Made by a program: the position numbers and the translations under genes. Below are positions 10,103 through 19,253 of a stretch of 64,000 nt of DNA, in pieces. Numbering within the stretch: the first letter of the stretch is position 1; every line of letters begins with the position of its first letter. Source of the DNA: Pseudomonas sp. MRSN 12121 (lineage in GTDB: Bacteria > Pseudomonadota > Gammaproteobacteria > Pseudomonadales > Pseudomonadaceae); contig NZ_CP010892.1 of NCBI RefSeq assembly GCF_000931465.1, forward strand, positions 3,867,388 through 3,931,387, read 5' to 3'. The notes under the pieces are model-generated. The model saw nothing but the letters and a program-made list of their open reading frames with translations. It had not been told where the DNA came from and ran no database searches.

Positions 10103-10130
10103 GCACAGGGGATGTCGGCAAACCCTGTGC
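10103..10130. promoter_or_regulatory. Dyad between cdaR and the diacid carrier gene
   Basis: GCACAGGG at 10103-10110 is repeated as its reverse complement CCCTGTGC at 10123-10130, 12 bp apart. Partial symmetry extends outward (CCGGCACAGGG versus CCCTGTGCGCCGG). It sits in the 183-bp divergent promoter region and is a reasonable operator candidate for the adjacent CdaR protein. The binding protein is an inference from position. Confidence 0.4.
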
Positions 10131-10228
10131 GCCGGCACAAAGACAGCGGCCCATGGGGTGACCGAGACTCTCGGGGCGGTCAACGTTACCCTTGCACCGC
10201 GAAAAATCATAATAAAGAGAGACACGCC

Positions 10229-11539
10229 ATGTCACAGAGCGCCGCTGCCACCCTGGCCACCGATGACGACAAGAACGCCGTCTACAAGCGCATCACCCTG
10301 CGCCTGATCCCCTTCATCTTCATCTGCTACCTGTTCAACTACCTCGACCGGGTGAACGTCGGCTTCGCCAAGCTGCAGATGCTCGATGCCCTGAAATTCA
10401 GCGAAACCGTGTACGGCCTGGGCGCCGGGATCTTCTTCATCGGCTACGTGCTGTGCGGCGTGCCGAGCAACCTGGCGCTGAACAAGTTCGGTCCACGGCG
10501 CTGGATCGCGCTGATGATGATCGCCTGGGGCACGCTGTCGACCTGCCTGCTGTTCGTCACCACGCCGACCCAGTTCTACACCCTGCGCCTGTTCACCGGT
10601 GCCGCCGAGGCCGGCTTCTTCCCCGGCGTGGTGCTGTACCTCTCGCAGTGGTTCCCGAGCTTCCGTCGCGGTCGCATCATGGCCCTGTTCATGTCGGCGA
10701 TCCCGGTCTCCGGCCTGCTCGGCAGCCCGTTTTCCGGCTGGATCCTCAACCACTTCGCCGCGGGCCAGGGCGGCATGGCCGGCTGGCAGTGGATGTTCCT
10801 GCTACAGGGCATCCCCACCGTGCTGCTGGGCGTCCTCGCCTACTTCCTGCTCAATGACAACTTCGCCCATGCCAAGTGGCTGAGCCCCCGCGAGCGCGCC
10901 CTGCTCGAAGCCGACCAGGCCGAAGACGCCGCGAACAAGCCGCGCACCACCGGCGACTCCCTGGCGGCGGTGTTCAAGAACCCGGCCATCTGGGCCTTCG
11001 GCCTGATCTACTTCTGCATCCAGAGCGGCGTGTACGCCATCAACTTCTGGCTGCCGTCGATCATCAAGAACCTGGGTTTCAGCGACAACCTGGTGATCGG
11101 CTGGCTCAGCGCCATTCCCTATCTGCTGGCCGCGCTGTTCATGCTGATGGTGGGCCGCTCGGCCGACCTGCGCCAGGAGCGCCGCTGGCACCTTGTAGTG
11201 CCGATGCTGATGGGCGCCATCGGCCTGGTGATCGCGGTCAACTTCGCCGCCAACCCGACCCTCGCCATCCTCGGCCTGACCCTCGCCACCATGGGCGCCC
11301 TCACCGGCCTGCCGATGTTCTGGCCGGTGCCCACCGCGCTGCTCAGCGCCGGCGCCGCCGCGGGTGGCCTGGCGCTGATCAACTCCATGGGCCAGATGGC
11401 CGGCTTCCTCAGCCCCTACATCGTCGGCTGGGTCAAGGACAGCACCGGCTCCACCGACGCCGCGCTCTACCTGCTGGCGGCGGTGATAGTCGCCGGCAGC
11501 CTGCTGGCCCTGCGCATGACCCGCAGCCTGAAGCGCTGA
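10229..11539 (+). CDS. MFS transporter, glucarate/galactarate type
   Basis: This is a 436-aa, 12-TM major-facilitator protein of the anion:cation symporter family. It shows YLFNYLDRVNVGFAKLQML in helix 1, GVPSNLALNKFGPRRWIA and AAEAGFFPGVVLYLSQWFPS. The start at 10229 is the first ATG after an AATAAAGAGAGACAC leader. Divergence from cdaR and proximity to glycerate kinase suggest uptake of glucarate, galactarate or tartrate-like acids. Sequence alone does not fix the substrate. It is clearly paralogous to HpaX at 4242. Confidence 0.82.
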   Translation: MSQSAAATLATDDDKNAVYKRITLRLIPFIFICYLFNYLDRVNVGFAKLQMLDALKFSETVYGLGAGIFFIGYVLCGVPSNLALNKFGPRRWIALMMIAWGTLSTCLLFVTTPTQFYTLRLFTGAAEAGFFPGVVLYLSQWFPSFRRGRIMALFMSAIPVSGLLGSPFSGWILNHFAAGQGGMAGWQWMFLLQGIPTVLLGVLAYFLLNDNFAHAKWLSPRERALLEADQAEDAANKPRTTGDSLAAVFKNPAIWAFGLIYFCIQSGVYAINFWLPSIIKNLGFSDNLVIGWLSAIPYLLAALFMLMVGRSADLRQERRWHLVVPMLMGAIGLVIAVNFAANPTLAILGLTLATMGALTGLPMFWPVPTALLSAGAAAGGLALINSMGQMAGFLSPYIVGWVKDSTGSTDAALYLLAAVIVAGSLLALRMTRSLKR

Positions 11540-11750
11540 GCCACGCCCCAAGACCGCCCGGGTCCGCGCCTTGCGGGCCCGGCTTCCCGGGACAGGCCGG
11601 GGCCCTGTCAACACCGCGCTACAAAAAGCAACACCGCGCCGCAACGGCTCCGTGGTATATCGGACAGACATCCGGCCGCGCCGACCTTGCATGGGCTGGA
11701 TCGATTGACGACTCCCTCGCAGACCTCACCGACGGAAGCCCCATACGATC

Positions 11751-13652
11751 ATGACCGCGCCCCTTTCCCTCACCCGCCTGAGCGACATCCAGGCCCTGGA
11801 ACGACAACAGCCCCTGGCCTCGCGCAACCTGCCCGCCAGCACCTACGAGCTGCTGCAGCGGGCGGCCAGCCGCTTCGGCGAGCGCACCGCCCTGACCTTC
11901 CTGGCCCAGGGCAGCCTCCAGGACCAGCCCTGGAACATCAGCTATGCCGAGCTGTTCGCCCAGGTCACCCGCACGGCCAACGCCCTGCACCGGCTGGGCA
12001 TCCGCCCGGGCAAGGCGGTGTCGTTCCTGCTGCCCAACCTGCCGCAGACCCATTACGTGATCTGGGGTGGCGAAGCCGCGGGCATCGTCAACGCGATCAA
12101 CCCGCTGCTGGAACCCGAGCACATCGCCGAGCTGGTCCGCGCCTCGGGCACCACGGTGCTGGTGACCCTGGCGCCCTTCCCCGGCACCGACCTCTGGCAG
12201 AAGGTCGCCCACCTGCGCGAGCGCCTGCCGGAGCTGGAAGCCATCGTCACCATCGACCTGGCCAACCTGCTGCCCGAGCCGCAACGCAGTGCGCTGCGGA
12301 GCCAGCGCCCGGCCCTGCCGGAAGACGTGCTGGACTTCGACAGCCTGCTCGCCGCCTGCCCCGCCGACCACCTGGAAAGCGGCCGGGTGATAGCACCGGA
12401 CGACATCGCCTCGTACTTCCACACCGGCGGCACCACCGGCACGCCGAAACTGGCGCCCCACAGCCACCTCAATGAAGTGGCGATGGCCGAGATCATCGGC
12501 CTGCATGGCGACTACGACAGCCACGACGTACTGCTCTGCGGGCTGCCGCTGTTCCACGTCAACGGCGTGATACTGACCGGCCTGGCCGCCTTCCACCGCG
12601 GCGCCCGGGTGCTGCTGGCCGGGGCCCAGGGTTATCGCAACCCGACGCTGATCAAGGAGTTCTGGCAGATCGTGGAACGCTATCGCGTCAGTTGCTTCAG
12701 CGGCGTGCCGACCATCTACGCGGCGCTGCTGCAAGTGCCCAACGACGGCATCGACGTCTCCAGCCTGCGCTTCGCCGTGTGCGGCGCAGCGCCGATGCCG
12801 GTGGAGCTGATCCGCCAGTTCGAGGCCCGCTCGGGGCTGAAAATCATCGAAGGTTATGGCCTTACCGAAGGCACCTGCGCCACCAGTTGCAACCCGCAGG
12901 AGGGCGAGCGTCGCCCCGGCTCCATCGGCCTGCGCCTGCCGTACTGCGAGGTGCGGATCGCCGTGCTCGACGACGACGGCCAGTACCTGCGCGAGGCCGC
13001 CACCGACGAGCCCGGCAATGTCTGCCTGCGCGGCCCGACGGTGTTCAAGGGCTATTTGCAGGCCGACAAGAACCAGGGCCTGTGGCTGGACGGCGACTGG
13101 TTCAACACCGGCGACCTGGGGCGCATCGACCGTGACGGCTACATCTGGCTGACCGGGCGCAGCAAGGACCTGATCATCCGCGGCGGCCACAACATCGACC
13201 CGCAGATGATCGAGGAAGCCCTGCATCGCCATCCGGCCGTGGCCATGGCCGCAGCGGTGGGCAAGCCGGACCTCAAGGCCGGCGAGCTACCGGTGGCATA
13301 CGTCCAGCTCAAGGCCGGCGCCAGCGCCGATGCGGCCGAGTTGCTGGAACATGCCACGCGCCATATCCACGAACGTGCGGCGCTGCCCAAGGACATCTGG
13401 CTGCTCGAACAGCTGCCGCTGACCGCCGTGGGCAAGACCTTCAAGCCGGCCTTGCGCCTGGATGCCATTCGCCGGGTGTTCGAGGAAGAGGTCCGGCAGG
13501 TGGCCGACGGTATCCGCGTCGAAGCGCTCAGCGACGAGCGCCATGGACACCGGGTGGACATCCATGTGCCCGGCCTGGACGCGTCCCGCCGCGCCGCCCT
13601 GGAGCAGCGCCTGGGCGGCTACGCAGTGCGCTACCAGTTGCATCCGGCCTGA
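11751..13652 (+). CDS. Acyl-CoA synthetase (AMP-forming, FadD-like)
   Basis: This 633-aa member of the ANL superfamily activates a carboxylic acid to acyl-CoA via acyl-AMP. The P-loop-like motif is YFHTGGTTGTPKLAPHSH. The adenine-binding motif is IIEGYGLTEGTCAT, followed by NTGDLGRIDRDGYIWLTGRSKDLIIRGGHNIDP. The C-terminal catalytic lysine region is TAVGKTFKPALR. The protein is longer than most because of a ~75-residue N-terminal region and a ~90-residue tail. No neighbour defines the substrate; a long-chain or aryl acid is possible. A single-gene unit is likely. Confidence 0.85.
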   Translation: MTAPLSLTRLSDIQALERQQPLASRNLPASTYELLQRAASRFGERTALTFLAQGSLQDQPWNISYAELFAQVTRTANALHRLGIRPGKAVSFLLPNLPQTHYVIWGGEAAGIVNAINPLLEPEHIAELVRASGTTVLVTLAPFPGTDLWQKVAHLRERLPELEAIVTIDLANLLPEPQRSALRSQRPALPEDVLDFDSLLAACPADHLESGRVIAPDDIASYFHTGGTTGTPKLAPHSHLNEVAMAEIIGLHGDYDSHDVLLCGLPLFHVNGVILTGLAAFHRGARVLLAGAQGYRNPTLIKEFWQIVERYRVSCFSGVPTIYAALLQVPNDGIDVSSLRFAVCGAAPMPVELIRQFEARSGLKIIEGYGLTEGTCATSCNPQEGERRPGSIGLRLPYCEVRIAVLDDDGQYLREAATDEPGNVCLRGPTVFKGYLQADKNQGLWLDGDWFNTGDLGRIDRDGYIWLTGRSKDLIIRGGHNIDPQMIEEALHRHPAVAMAAAVGKPDLKAGELPVAYVQLKAGASADAAELLEHATRHIHERAALPKDIWLLEQLPLTAVGKTFKPALRLDAIRRVFEEEVRQVADGIRVEALSDERHGHRVDIHVPGLDASRRAALEQRLGGYAVRYQLHPA

Positions 13653-13723
13653 AGCGCCGGCGGCCCCGGCCAGCGGGGTCGCCTGTGGCCGCTGCCGCCG
13701 GTTTCATCGGTGCGGCGCGGCCA

Positions 13724-13813
13724 TTTTCAGTCAGGCGCGGGCATGTTTTCAGTCAGGCGCGGCTATGTGCTCAATCAGGCGCGGCTACGTTTTCACGTCA
13801 GGCGCGCCGCTAC
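13724..13813. repeat. 22-bp tandem repeat, four units
   Basis: Head-to-tail units start at 13724, 13746, 13768 and 13790. The first three are exactly 22 bp and the last is 24 bp. The core is TTTTCAGTCAGGCGCGGC(T/C)A(T/C)G. A degenerate further unit may precede at ~13700. The repeat runs into the 3' end of the convergent VOC gene, whose stop is at 13785-13787. There are no unique spacers between identical repeats, so this is not a CRISPR. Confidence 0.8.
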
Positions 13814-14204
13814 CCGCCTCATAGCCATATCCCGCCTCCAGCTCGGCGTCCGCCGGCGCATCCAGTTCCAGCACCAGGCCACCGGGGATCCGCACGAAGA
13901 TCTGCCAGATACCGTCCTGCGGCACCCGTGCCACCTGGTGCGGCAGGCCGCTGGCACGGACCCGCTGCAACACCTGGGCGGCATCCTCCGCGGTCCTGAA
14001 GGCAATGTGGCCGAGCGTGGTCTCGCCGGACCTCGGTTGTTCGATGACGTGCACCAGGGCCTGGGTGTCCTGGTACAACCAGCGCCCGGGAAAGGGAAAC
14101 GGCGGCCGCCGGCCGGCCTCCAGCCCGAGCAAGGCCTGGAACGCCCGCTGCAAGGCATCGCCTTCGGCGGTGTTGAACGCCAGATGATCGAAATGCCAGG
14201 TCAT
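13785..14204 (-). CDS. VOC (glyoxalase/bleomycin-resistance) family protein
   Basis: This is a 139-aa vicinal-oxygen-chelate protein. It opens MTWHFDHLAFNTAEGDALQR, with a first metal-ligand histidine in FDHLAF. It continues TTLGHIAFRTAEDAAQ with a second histidine, and VRIPGGLVLELDAP with a C-terminal glutamate. The pattern fits a metal-dependent dioxygenase, isomerase or resistance protein; the substrate is unknown. The last few codons lie inside the 22-bp tandem repeat, so the C-terminus may have been extended or altered by the repeat. Confidence 0.72.
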   Translation of the reverse strand: MTWHFDHLAFNTAEGDALQRAFQALLGLEAGRRPPFPFPGRWLYQDTQALVHVIEQPRSGETTLGHIAFRTAEDAAQVLQRVRASGLPHQVARVPQDGIWQIFVRIPGGLVLELDAPADAELEAGYGYEAGSGAPDVKT

Positions 14205-14365
14205 GACACACCTCCGCCACTCGCCCAGGCGGTCCCAGCCGAGAAGAAAATCCTCGATGCTTTCATCACGTCACTCCAGTGAGATGGATACGACTGCATA
14301 TTCCCAGCTTGATAATCGAGGAAAAATCCCGGTAAAACGCAAAGATCTTTAAAGGAATTTTAGCA

Positions 14366-15265
14366 ATGAGCTCGATTCTCGACCTTGAGGTCTTCGTCCG
14401 CACCGCCGACTCCGGGAGCATTTCCGCCGCCGCCCGCAGCCTGGAACTGACCCCGGCCGCCGCCAGCATCGCCCTCAAGCGCCTGGAAACCCGCCTGGGC
14501 ATGCGCCTGCTGGCGCGTTCGACCCGCAGCATGCGCCTCACCGAGGAAGGCCGGCGCTACCTGGACAACGTGCGCGTGGCACTGGCCGCCCTCGCGGAAG
14601 GCGAGCAGGCCCTGAAGCAGCAGAGCCAGGGCCTCAGTGGTGTGCTGCAACTGGCGGCGCCGTCGGATTTCGGGCGCAACCTGCTGTTACCGTGGCTGGA
14701 CGATTTCAAGCGCGAACACCCGCATATCCGCCTGCAACTCTTGCTCAACGACCGCCACAGCGACCTGTTCCGCGAGACCGTGGACATCGCCCTGCGCTTC
14801 GGCGTGCCCGGCGACTCCAGCCTGGTGGCCCTGCCGATCCTGCCCCGGCATCACCGCCTGGCCTGCGCCAGCCCCGATTACCTGGCGCGCCACGGCACCC
14901 CACGGACACCCGCCGAACTGAGCCAGCACAGCGCGCTGATCTACCTGCGCCATGGCCGGCCCTACAACAACTGGCACTTCAGCCGCGATGGCGAGACGCT
15001 GGAGGTCCCGGTGCGCGGCGACTACCTCAGCGACGATGGCGAAGTGGCGCGGCGCTGGGCCCTGGCGGGCCACGGCATCGTCTACAAGGCCTGGCTCGAC
15101 GTCGCCGGCGACCTCCAGGCCGGGCGCCTGGTGCCCCTGTTCGACGACTGGCGGGGTGAAAGCGCACCGCTCAACCTGCTGTGCCCGCACCGCCTGCAAG
15201 TCTCGGAGCGAGTGAAGGCGCTGCAACGCTTTCTGCAGGAGCGCTGCCAGCAACTGACCGGATAA
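14366..15265 (+). CDS. LysR-family transcriptional regulator
   Basis: This is a 299-aa LTTR. The N-terminal winged helix-turn-helix is at ~1-65 (LEVFVRTADSGSISAAARSL, AAASIALKRLETRLGMRLL). The substrate-binding domain is at ~90-295, with VDIALRFGVPGDSSLVALP. It belongs to the CrgA/DmlR-like subgroup by overall pattern. It is divergent from the VOC gene (161 bp apart) and 102 bp upstream of an aldo/keto reductase on the same strand. Either could be its target. Confidence 0.85.
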   Translation: MSSILDLEVFVRTADSGSISAAARSLELTPAAASIALKRLETRLGMRLLARSTRSMRLTEEGRRYLDNVRVALAALAEGEQALKQQSQGLSGVLQLAAPSDFGRNLLLPWLDDFKREHPHIRLQLLLNDRHSDLFRETVDIALRFGVPGDSSLVALPILPRHHRLACASPDYLARHGTPRTPAELSQHSALIYLRHGRPYNNWHFSRDGETLEVPVRGDYLSDDGEVARRWALAGHGIVYKAWLDVAGDLQAGRLVPLFDDWRGESAPLNLLCPHRLQVSERVKALQRFLQERCQQLTG

Positions 15266-15367
15266 TTCAGATTGCTCCCCGTGCCCGATCTGGTATTTGA
15301 TGGGCCTCCCCGCCCGGCCGGCCACCGCTGTCGCGCCGGCCTCATCTCACGCACAAGGATTTCGTAC

Positions 15368-16375
15368 ATGAGCTATCGCATCCTCGGCCATTCCGGGCTG
15401 CACGTGTCCTCCCTGACCCTCGGCACCATGATGTTCGGCGAACAGACCAGTACCGAGGATTCCCTGCGCATCATCGACAAGGCCTGGGACCAGGGCGTCA
15501 ATTTCATCGACACCGCCGACGTCTATACCGGCGGCCGCTCCGAAGAGATCGTCGGCGAAGCCATCGCCAGCCGCCGCGACCATTGGGTGCTGGCGACCAA
15601 GGCCGGCTTCGGCCCCGCCGACGGCGTGCCCAACCGCAGCGGCCTGAGCCGCAAGCACCTGTTCAATGCCATCGACGCCAGCCTGGACCGCCTGGGCACC
15701 GACTATGTCGACATCTACTACCTGCACCGCGAAGACCACAACACCCCGCTGGAGGTCACGGTCTCGGCCATCGGCGACCTGCTGCGCCAGGGCAAGATCC
15801 GCTACTGGGGCCTGTCCAACTACCGTGGTTGGCGCATCGCCGAGGTGATCCGCGTTGCCGAGCGGCTCGGCGTCGACCGGCCGGTGATCAGCCAGCCGCT
15901 GTACAACATCGTCAACCGCCAGGCCGAGACCGAGCAGATCACCGCGGCCCGGGCCTACGGGCTGGGCGTGGTGCCCTACAGCCCGCTGGCCCGCGGCGTG
16001 CTCAGCGGCAAGTACGCGCCGGATGTCGCCCCCGACAGCAGCAGCCGCGCCGGGCGCCAGGACAAGCGCATCCTGGAAACCGAATGGCGGGTCGAGTCGT
16101 TGCGCATCGCCCAGCAGATCCAGCAGTACACCCAGCAGCGCGGGGTCGGCATCGTCGAGTTCGCCATCGCCTGGGTACTGAACAATGCCGCCGTCAGCTC
16201 GGCCATTGTCGGCCCGCGCACCGAAGAGCAATGGGATGCCTACACCAAGGCGCTGGACGTGAAGATCACCGCCGAGGACGAGGCCTTCGTCGATTCGCTG
16301 GTCACCCCGGGACACGCCTCGACCCCGGGCTTCAACGATGTCAGCCACTTCGTCTCCGGCCGCACGCCGCGCTGA
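15368..16375 (+). CDS. Aldo/keto reductase
   Basis: This is a 335-aa TIM-barrel NADPH-dependent reductase. It starts MSYRILGHSGLHVSSLTLGTM. The catalytic tetrad is visible: Asp and Tyr in FIDTADVYTGG, Lys in LATKAGFG, and His in IYYLHREDHNTPLE. C-terminal cofactor contacts are IVGPRTEEQWDAY. It resembles the YajO/Tas-like subgroup. ATG 15368 is chosen because homology starts there; the sequence between the LysR stop and this point has no coding similarity. Its substrate is unknown. Confidence 0.85.
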   Translation: MSYRILGHSGLHVSSLTLGTMMFGEQTSTEDSLRIIDKAWDQGVNFIDTADVYTGGRSEEIVGEAIASRRDHWVLATKAGFGPADGVPNRSGLSRKHLFNAIDASLDRLGTDYVDIYYLHREDHNTPLEVTVSAIGDLLRQGKIRYWGLSNYRGWRIAEVIRVAERLGVDRPVISQPLYNIVNRQAETEQITAARAYGLGVVPYSPLARGVLSGKYAPDVAPDSSSRAGRQDKRILETEWRVESLRIAQQIQQYTQQRGVGIVEFAIAWVLNNAAVSSAIVGPRTEEQWDAYTKALDVKITAEDEAFVDSLVTPGHASTPGFNDVSHFVSGRTPR

Positions 16376-16558
16376 CTCCGCCGATGGCGGCCCCCTTCCA
16401 CGGGCCGCCCACGGCTATAGCCGCCCTCAACGCTGGCAAACAGGATATTTTCCCGTAACCGACGCCAAATCCGAGTAAACGTCTCGCGCCAAACCCTCTA
16501 TATTCCCCGCAGTTTTCTCCCCACCCCATTTGCCTGGTTCAGGTCGCACGAGGACAGC

Positions 16559-17440
16559 GTGTCTAAAGGTATTGCTCTATCGGTTCTGGCGTCGGTGCTG
16601 TTTGCCGTCATGTACTTCTACACCTCCTTGCTCGCACCGCTGACCGGGGTGGAAATCTTCGGCTGGCGCATGCTGCTCACCGCCCCCTGCATGACCGTGT
16701 TCATGCTGGTGAGCGGCGAGTGGCGGCATGTCGGCCGCATTCTGGCGCGGTTGCTGGGCCAGCCGCTTCTGCTGCTGGCCCTGCCGCTGTCCGCGGCGTT
16801 GCTGGGGGTGCAGTTGTGGCTGTTCATGTGGGCGCCCTTGAACGGCTACAGCCTGGATGTGTCGCTGGGTTATTTCCTGTTGCCGCTGACCATGGTCCTG
16901 ACCGGGCGCCTGGTCTATGGCGAACAGCTGTCGCGCCTGCAGAAGATCGCCACCGCCCTGGCGACCCTGGGGGTGCTCAACGAGCTGTACCAGATGGGCA
17001 GTTTTTCCTGGGCGACCTTGCTGGTGGCCATCGGTTACCCGGTCTATTTCGTGCTGCGCAAGCGCCTGGCCGCCGACAACCTGGGCGGCCTGTGGCTCGA
17101 CATGGCCCTGCTGCTGCCGATCGCGCTGTGGTTCGTGCAAAGCGGCGACCAGGGTTTTGCCGTGGTCGACCAGCATCCGTGGCTGTACCTGCTGATTCCC
17201 CTGCTGGGCCTGATCAGTGCCTCGGCACTGGTGGCCTATATCATCGCCAGCCGCCTGCTGCCCTTCAGCCTGTTCGGCTTGTTGAGCTATGTCGAACCGG
17301 TGCTGCTGTTGGCCGTGGCCCTGCTGCTGGGCGAAAGCATCCAGGCCGGAGAATGGCTGACCTACCTGCCGATCTGGCTGGCGGTGCTGGTGCTGGTCTA
17401 CGAAGGGTTCAAGCACCTGCTGCGCCAGCGCAGAAGCTGA
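16559..17440 (+). CDS. rarD: RarD-type EamA/DMT transporter
   Basis: This is a 293-aa inner-membrane protein with about ten predicted helices. It matches RarD: SKGIALSVLASVLFAVMYFYTSLL, FGWRMLLTAPCM, DVSLGYFLLPL and LSYVEPVLLLAVALLLGE. The start is GTG 16559, preceded by GAGGACAGC. RarD proteins are often annotated as chloramphenicol-sensitivity permeases, but their physiological substrate is unclear. It stands alone between an aldo/keto reductase and a REP pair. Confidence 0.8.
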   Translation: MSKGIALSVLASVLFAVMYFYTSLLAPLTGVEIFGWRMLLTAPCMTVFMLVSGEWRHVGRILARLLGQPLLLLALPLSAALLGVQLWLFMWAPLNGYSLDVSLGYFLLPLTMVLTGRLVYGEQLSRLQKIATALATLGVLNELYQMGSFSWATLLVAIGYPVYFVLRKRLAADNLGGLWLDMALLLPIALWFVQSGDQGFAVVDQHPWLYLLIPLLGLISASALVAYIIASRLLPFSLFGLLSYVEPVLLLAVALLLGESIQAGEWLTYLPIWLAVLVLVYEGFKHLLRQRRS

Positions 17441-17454
17441 GCGCAACCGCCTTT

Positions 17455-17542
17455 CGTAGGAGCGAGGCTTGCCCGCGATAGAGACGACGCGGTGCAGCAG
17501 GTGATACGCGTCCATTTATCGCGGGCAAGCCTCGCTCCTACA
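17455..17542. repeat. REP palindrome pair downstream of rarD
   Basis: The forward core 'gtaggagcgaggcttgcccg' at 17455-17480 and the inverted core 'cgggcaagcctcgctcctac' at 17517-17542 are separated by 36 bp. They lie in the convergent gap between rarD (+) and hpaR (-). A strong transcript stem is possible in both directions. Confidence 0.88.
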
Positions 17543-17565
17543 GAGGAGAGGATGGGATAGAAGGC

Positions 17566-17988
17566 TCAGGGCTTGATTTGCTTCAGCTCGTTGAGCAGCG
17601 CCAGCAAGGCCTGCATCTTCTCCTCGCCGAACTGCTGCTGGATACGCTGGTAGTTGATTTCCATGTCGCCGCTCATGGATTCGAAACAGGCCTCGCCCTT
17701 TTCGGTCAGGGTGATGAACAGGCGGCGCTGGTCCTCGGGGGATTTGCGCCGGCTGACGTACTCGTCCCGCTCAAGGCGGGTCAGCACCCCGGTCATGCTC
17801 GGCGGCAGGATGCAGGCCATTTTCGCCAACTGGTGGCTTTCCAGTTCGCCGTTCTGGCGCAGGATGCGGATCACCCGCCATTGCTGCTCGGTCAGGTCGT
17901 GCTGGTTGAGGGACGGGCGGAAAAACGCCATGGCCGCTTCGCGGGCCTGAAGCAGGGTCAATGTCAGGGAAGGTCTTGGGTTGGTCAT
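17566..17988 (-). CDS. hpaR: HpaR-type MarR-family repressor
   Basis: This is a 140-aa MarR protein with the HpaR signature SLTLTLLQAREAAMAFFRP at the N-terminus. The winged-helix core follows: LTEQQWRVIRILRQNGELESHQLAKMACILPPSMTGVL (in short runs), then the wing with RRKSPEDQRRLFITLT. In enteric bacteria HpaR represses the homoprotocatechuate meta operon. Here it lies ~10 kb from that operon and 146 bp downstream of hppD on the same strand, so it could control hppD, the hpa operon, or both. Confidence 0.83.
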   Translation of the reverse strand: MTNPRPSLTLTLLQAREAAMAFFRPSLNQHDLTEQQWRVIRILRQNGELESHQLAKMACILPPSMTGVLTRLERDEYVSRRKSPEDQRRLFITLTEKGEACFESMSGDMEINYQRIQQQFGEEKMQALLALLNELKQIKP

Positions 17989-18082
17989 GTGCAGGGTCGT
18001 TCACCGGGCTGGATGGCGCCGCCGGGCGCCGCGAGAAACAAACATTAACACATTCACTATCGCCAACCGACAGGCAAAACAA

Positions 18083-18112
18083 AGCCCGGTCGAGGGCGAC
18101 CCCGACCGGGCT
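18083..18112 (-). terminator. Rho-independent terminator after hppD
   Basis: A perfect 10-bp stem (agcccggtcg/cgaccgggct) with a 10-nt loop is followed on the minus strand by TTTGTTTTG. It lies 22 bp beyond the hppD stop and upstream of hpaR, so hppD and hpaR are probably separate transcripts or partly uncoupled. Confidence 0.85.
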
Positions 18113-18134
18113 GGTGCGTCAGGCAGGCTGCGGC

Positions 18135-19211
18135 TTACTCGGTGGTGAGCACGCCGCGACGGACTTGGTCGCGTTCGATCGATTCGAACAGTGCCTTGAA
18201 GTTGCCCTCGCCGAAACCATCGTCGCCTTTACGCTGGATGAATTCGAAGAACACCGGGCCCATCAGGGTTTCCGAGAAGATCTGCAGCAGCAGGCGCTTG
18301 TCGCCCTGCTCCGAGGAGCCGTCCAGCAGGATGCCGCGCGATTGCAGCTCCTTCACCGGCTCGCCGTGGTTCGGCAGGCGGCCTTCGAGCATTTCATAGT
18401 AGGTGTCCGGCGGCGCGGTCATGAAGCGCATGCCGATCTTCTTCAGCGCATCCCAGGTCTTGACCAGGTCGTCGGTGAGGAAGGCCACGTGCTGGATGCC
18501 CTCGCCGTTGAACTGCATCAGGAACTCTTCGATCTGCCCCGCGCCCTTGGACGACTCTTCGTTCAGCGGGATGCGGATCATGCCGTCGGGAGCGGTCATG
18601 GCCTTGGAGGTCAGGCCGGTGTATTCGCCCTTGATGTCGAAGTAGCGGATCTCGCGGAAGTTGAACAGCTTCTCGTAGAAGCCGGCCCAATAGGCCATGC
18701 GCCCGCGGTACACGTTGTGGGTCAGGTGGTCGATGATCTTCAGGCCAGCACCCTGCGGGTGGCGGTCCACGCCTTCGAGGTAGACGAAGTCGATGTCATA
18801 GATCGAGCTGCCCTCGCCGAAACGGTCGATCAGGTACAGCGGCGCGCCGCCGATGCCCTTGATTGCCGGCAGGTGCAGCTCCATCGGGCCGGTTTCGATA
18901 TGGATCGGCTGGGCGCCGAGTTCCAGGGCACGCTTGTAGGCCTTTTGCGAATCCTTGACGCGGAACGCCATGCCGCACACCGACGGGCCGTGCTCGGCCG
19001 CGAAGTACGAGGCGATGCTGTTGGGTTCGTTGTTGAGGATCAGGTTGATCGCGCCCTGACGATACAGATGCACGTCCTTGGAGCGGTGGGTCGCGACTTT
19101 GGTGAAACCCATGATCTCGAAGATCGGCTCGAGGGTATTGGGGGTGGGCGATGCGAATTCGATGAATTCAAAGCCCATCAGGCCCATCGGGTTTTCGAAG
19201 ATATCTGCCAT
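18135..19211 (-). CDS. hppD: 4-hydroxyphenylpyruvate dioxygenase
   Basis: This is a 358-aa non-haem iron dioxygenase that converts 4-hydroxyphenylpyruvate to homogentisate in tyrosine breakdown. The N-terminal half is MADIFENPMGLMGFEFIEFASPT. The C-terminal catalytic half has the iron ligands His in IIDHLTHNV, His in GIQHVAFLTDD, and Glu in GPVFFEFIQRKGDDGFGEGNF. The length is standard for the bacterial enzyme. The gene is flanked by a strong terminator and hpaR. Homogentisate 1,2-dioxygenase genes are not in the window. Confidence 0.95.
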   Translation of the reverse strand: MADIFENPMGLMGFEFIEFASPTPNTLEPIFEIMGFTKVATHRSKDVHLYRQGAINLILNNEPNSIASYFAAEHGPSVCGMAFRVKDSQKAYKRALELGAQPIHIETGPMELHLPAIKGIGGAPLYLIDRFGEGSSIYDIDFVYLEGVDRHPQGAGLKIIDHLTHNVYRGRMAYWAGFYEKLFNFREIRYFDIKGEYTGLTSKAMTAPDGMIRIPLNEESSKGAGQIEEFLMQFNGEGIQHVAFLTDDLVKTWDALKKIGMRFMTAPPDTYYEMLEGRLPNHGEPVKELQSRGILLDGSSEQGDKRLLLQIFSETLMGPVFFEFIQRKGDDGFGEGNFKALFESIERDQVRRGVLTTE

Positions 19212-19253
19212 GGTTGGCGCCTCATCATATTTTTTAGAGTGAACAGCTGGAGT

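Noticed and set aside
7640..10228. A very long open frame on the plus strand running ~2.6 kb into the MFS carrier gene at 10229
   Set aside because: It is antisense to the well-supported glycerate kinase and cdaR genes, has no homology and no ribosome site. Long antisense frames are expected at this GC content. Only the part from ATG 10229 is real.
13700..13813. Short direct repeats taken for a CRISPR array
   Set aside because: The units are contiguous with no unique spacers, and there are no cas genes. It is a plain tandem repeat.
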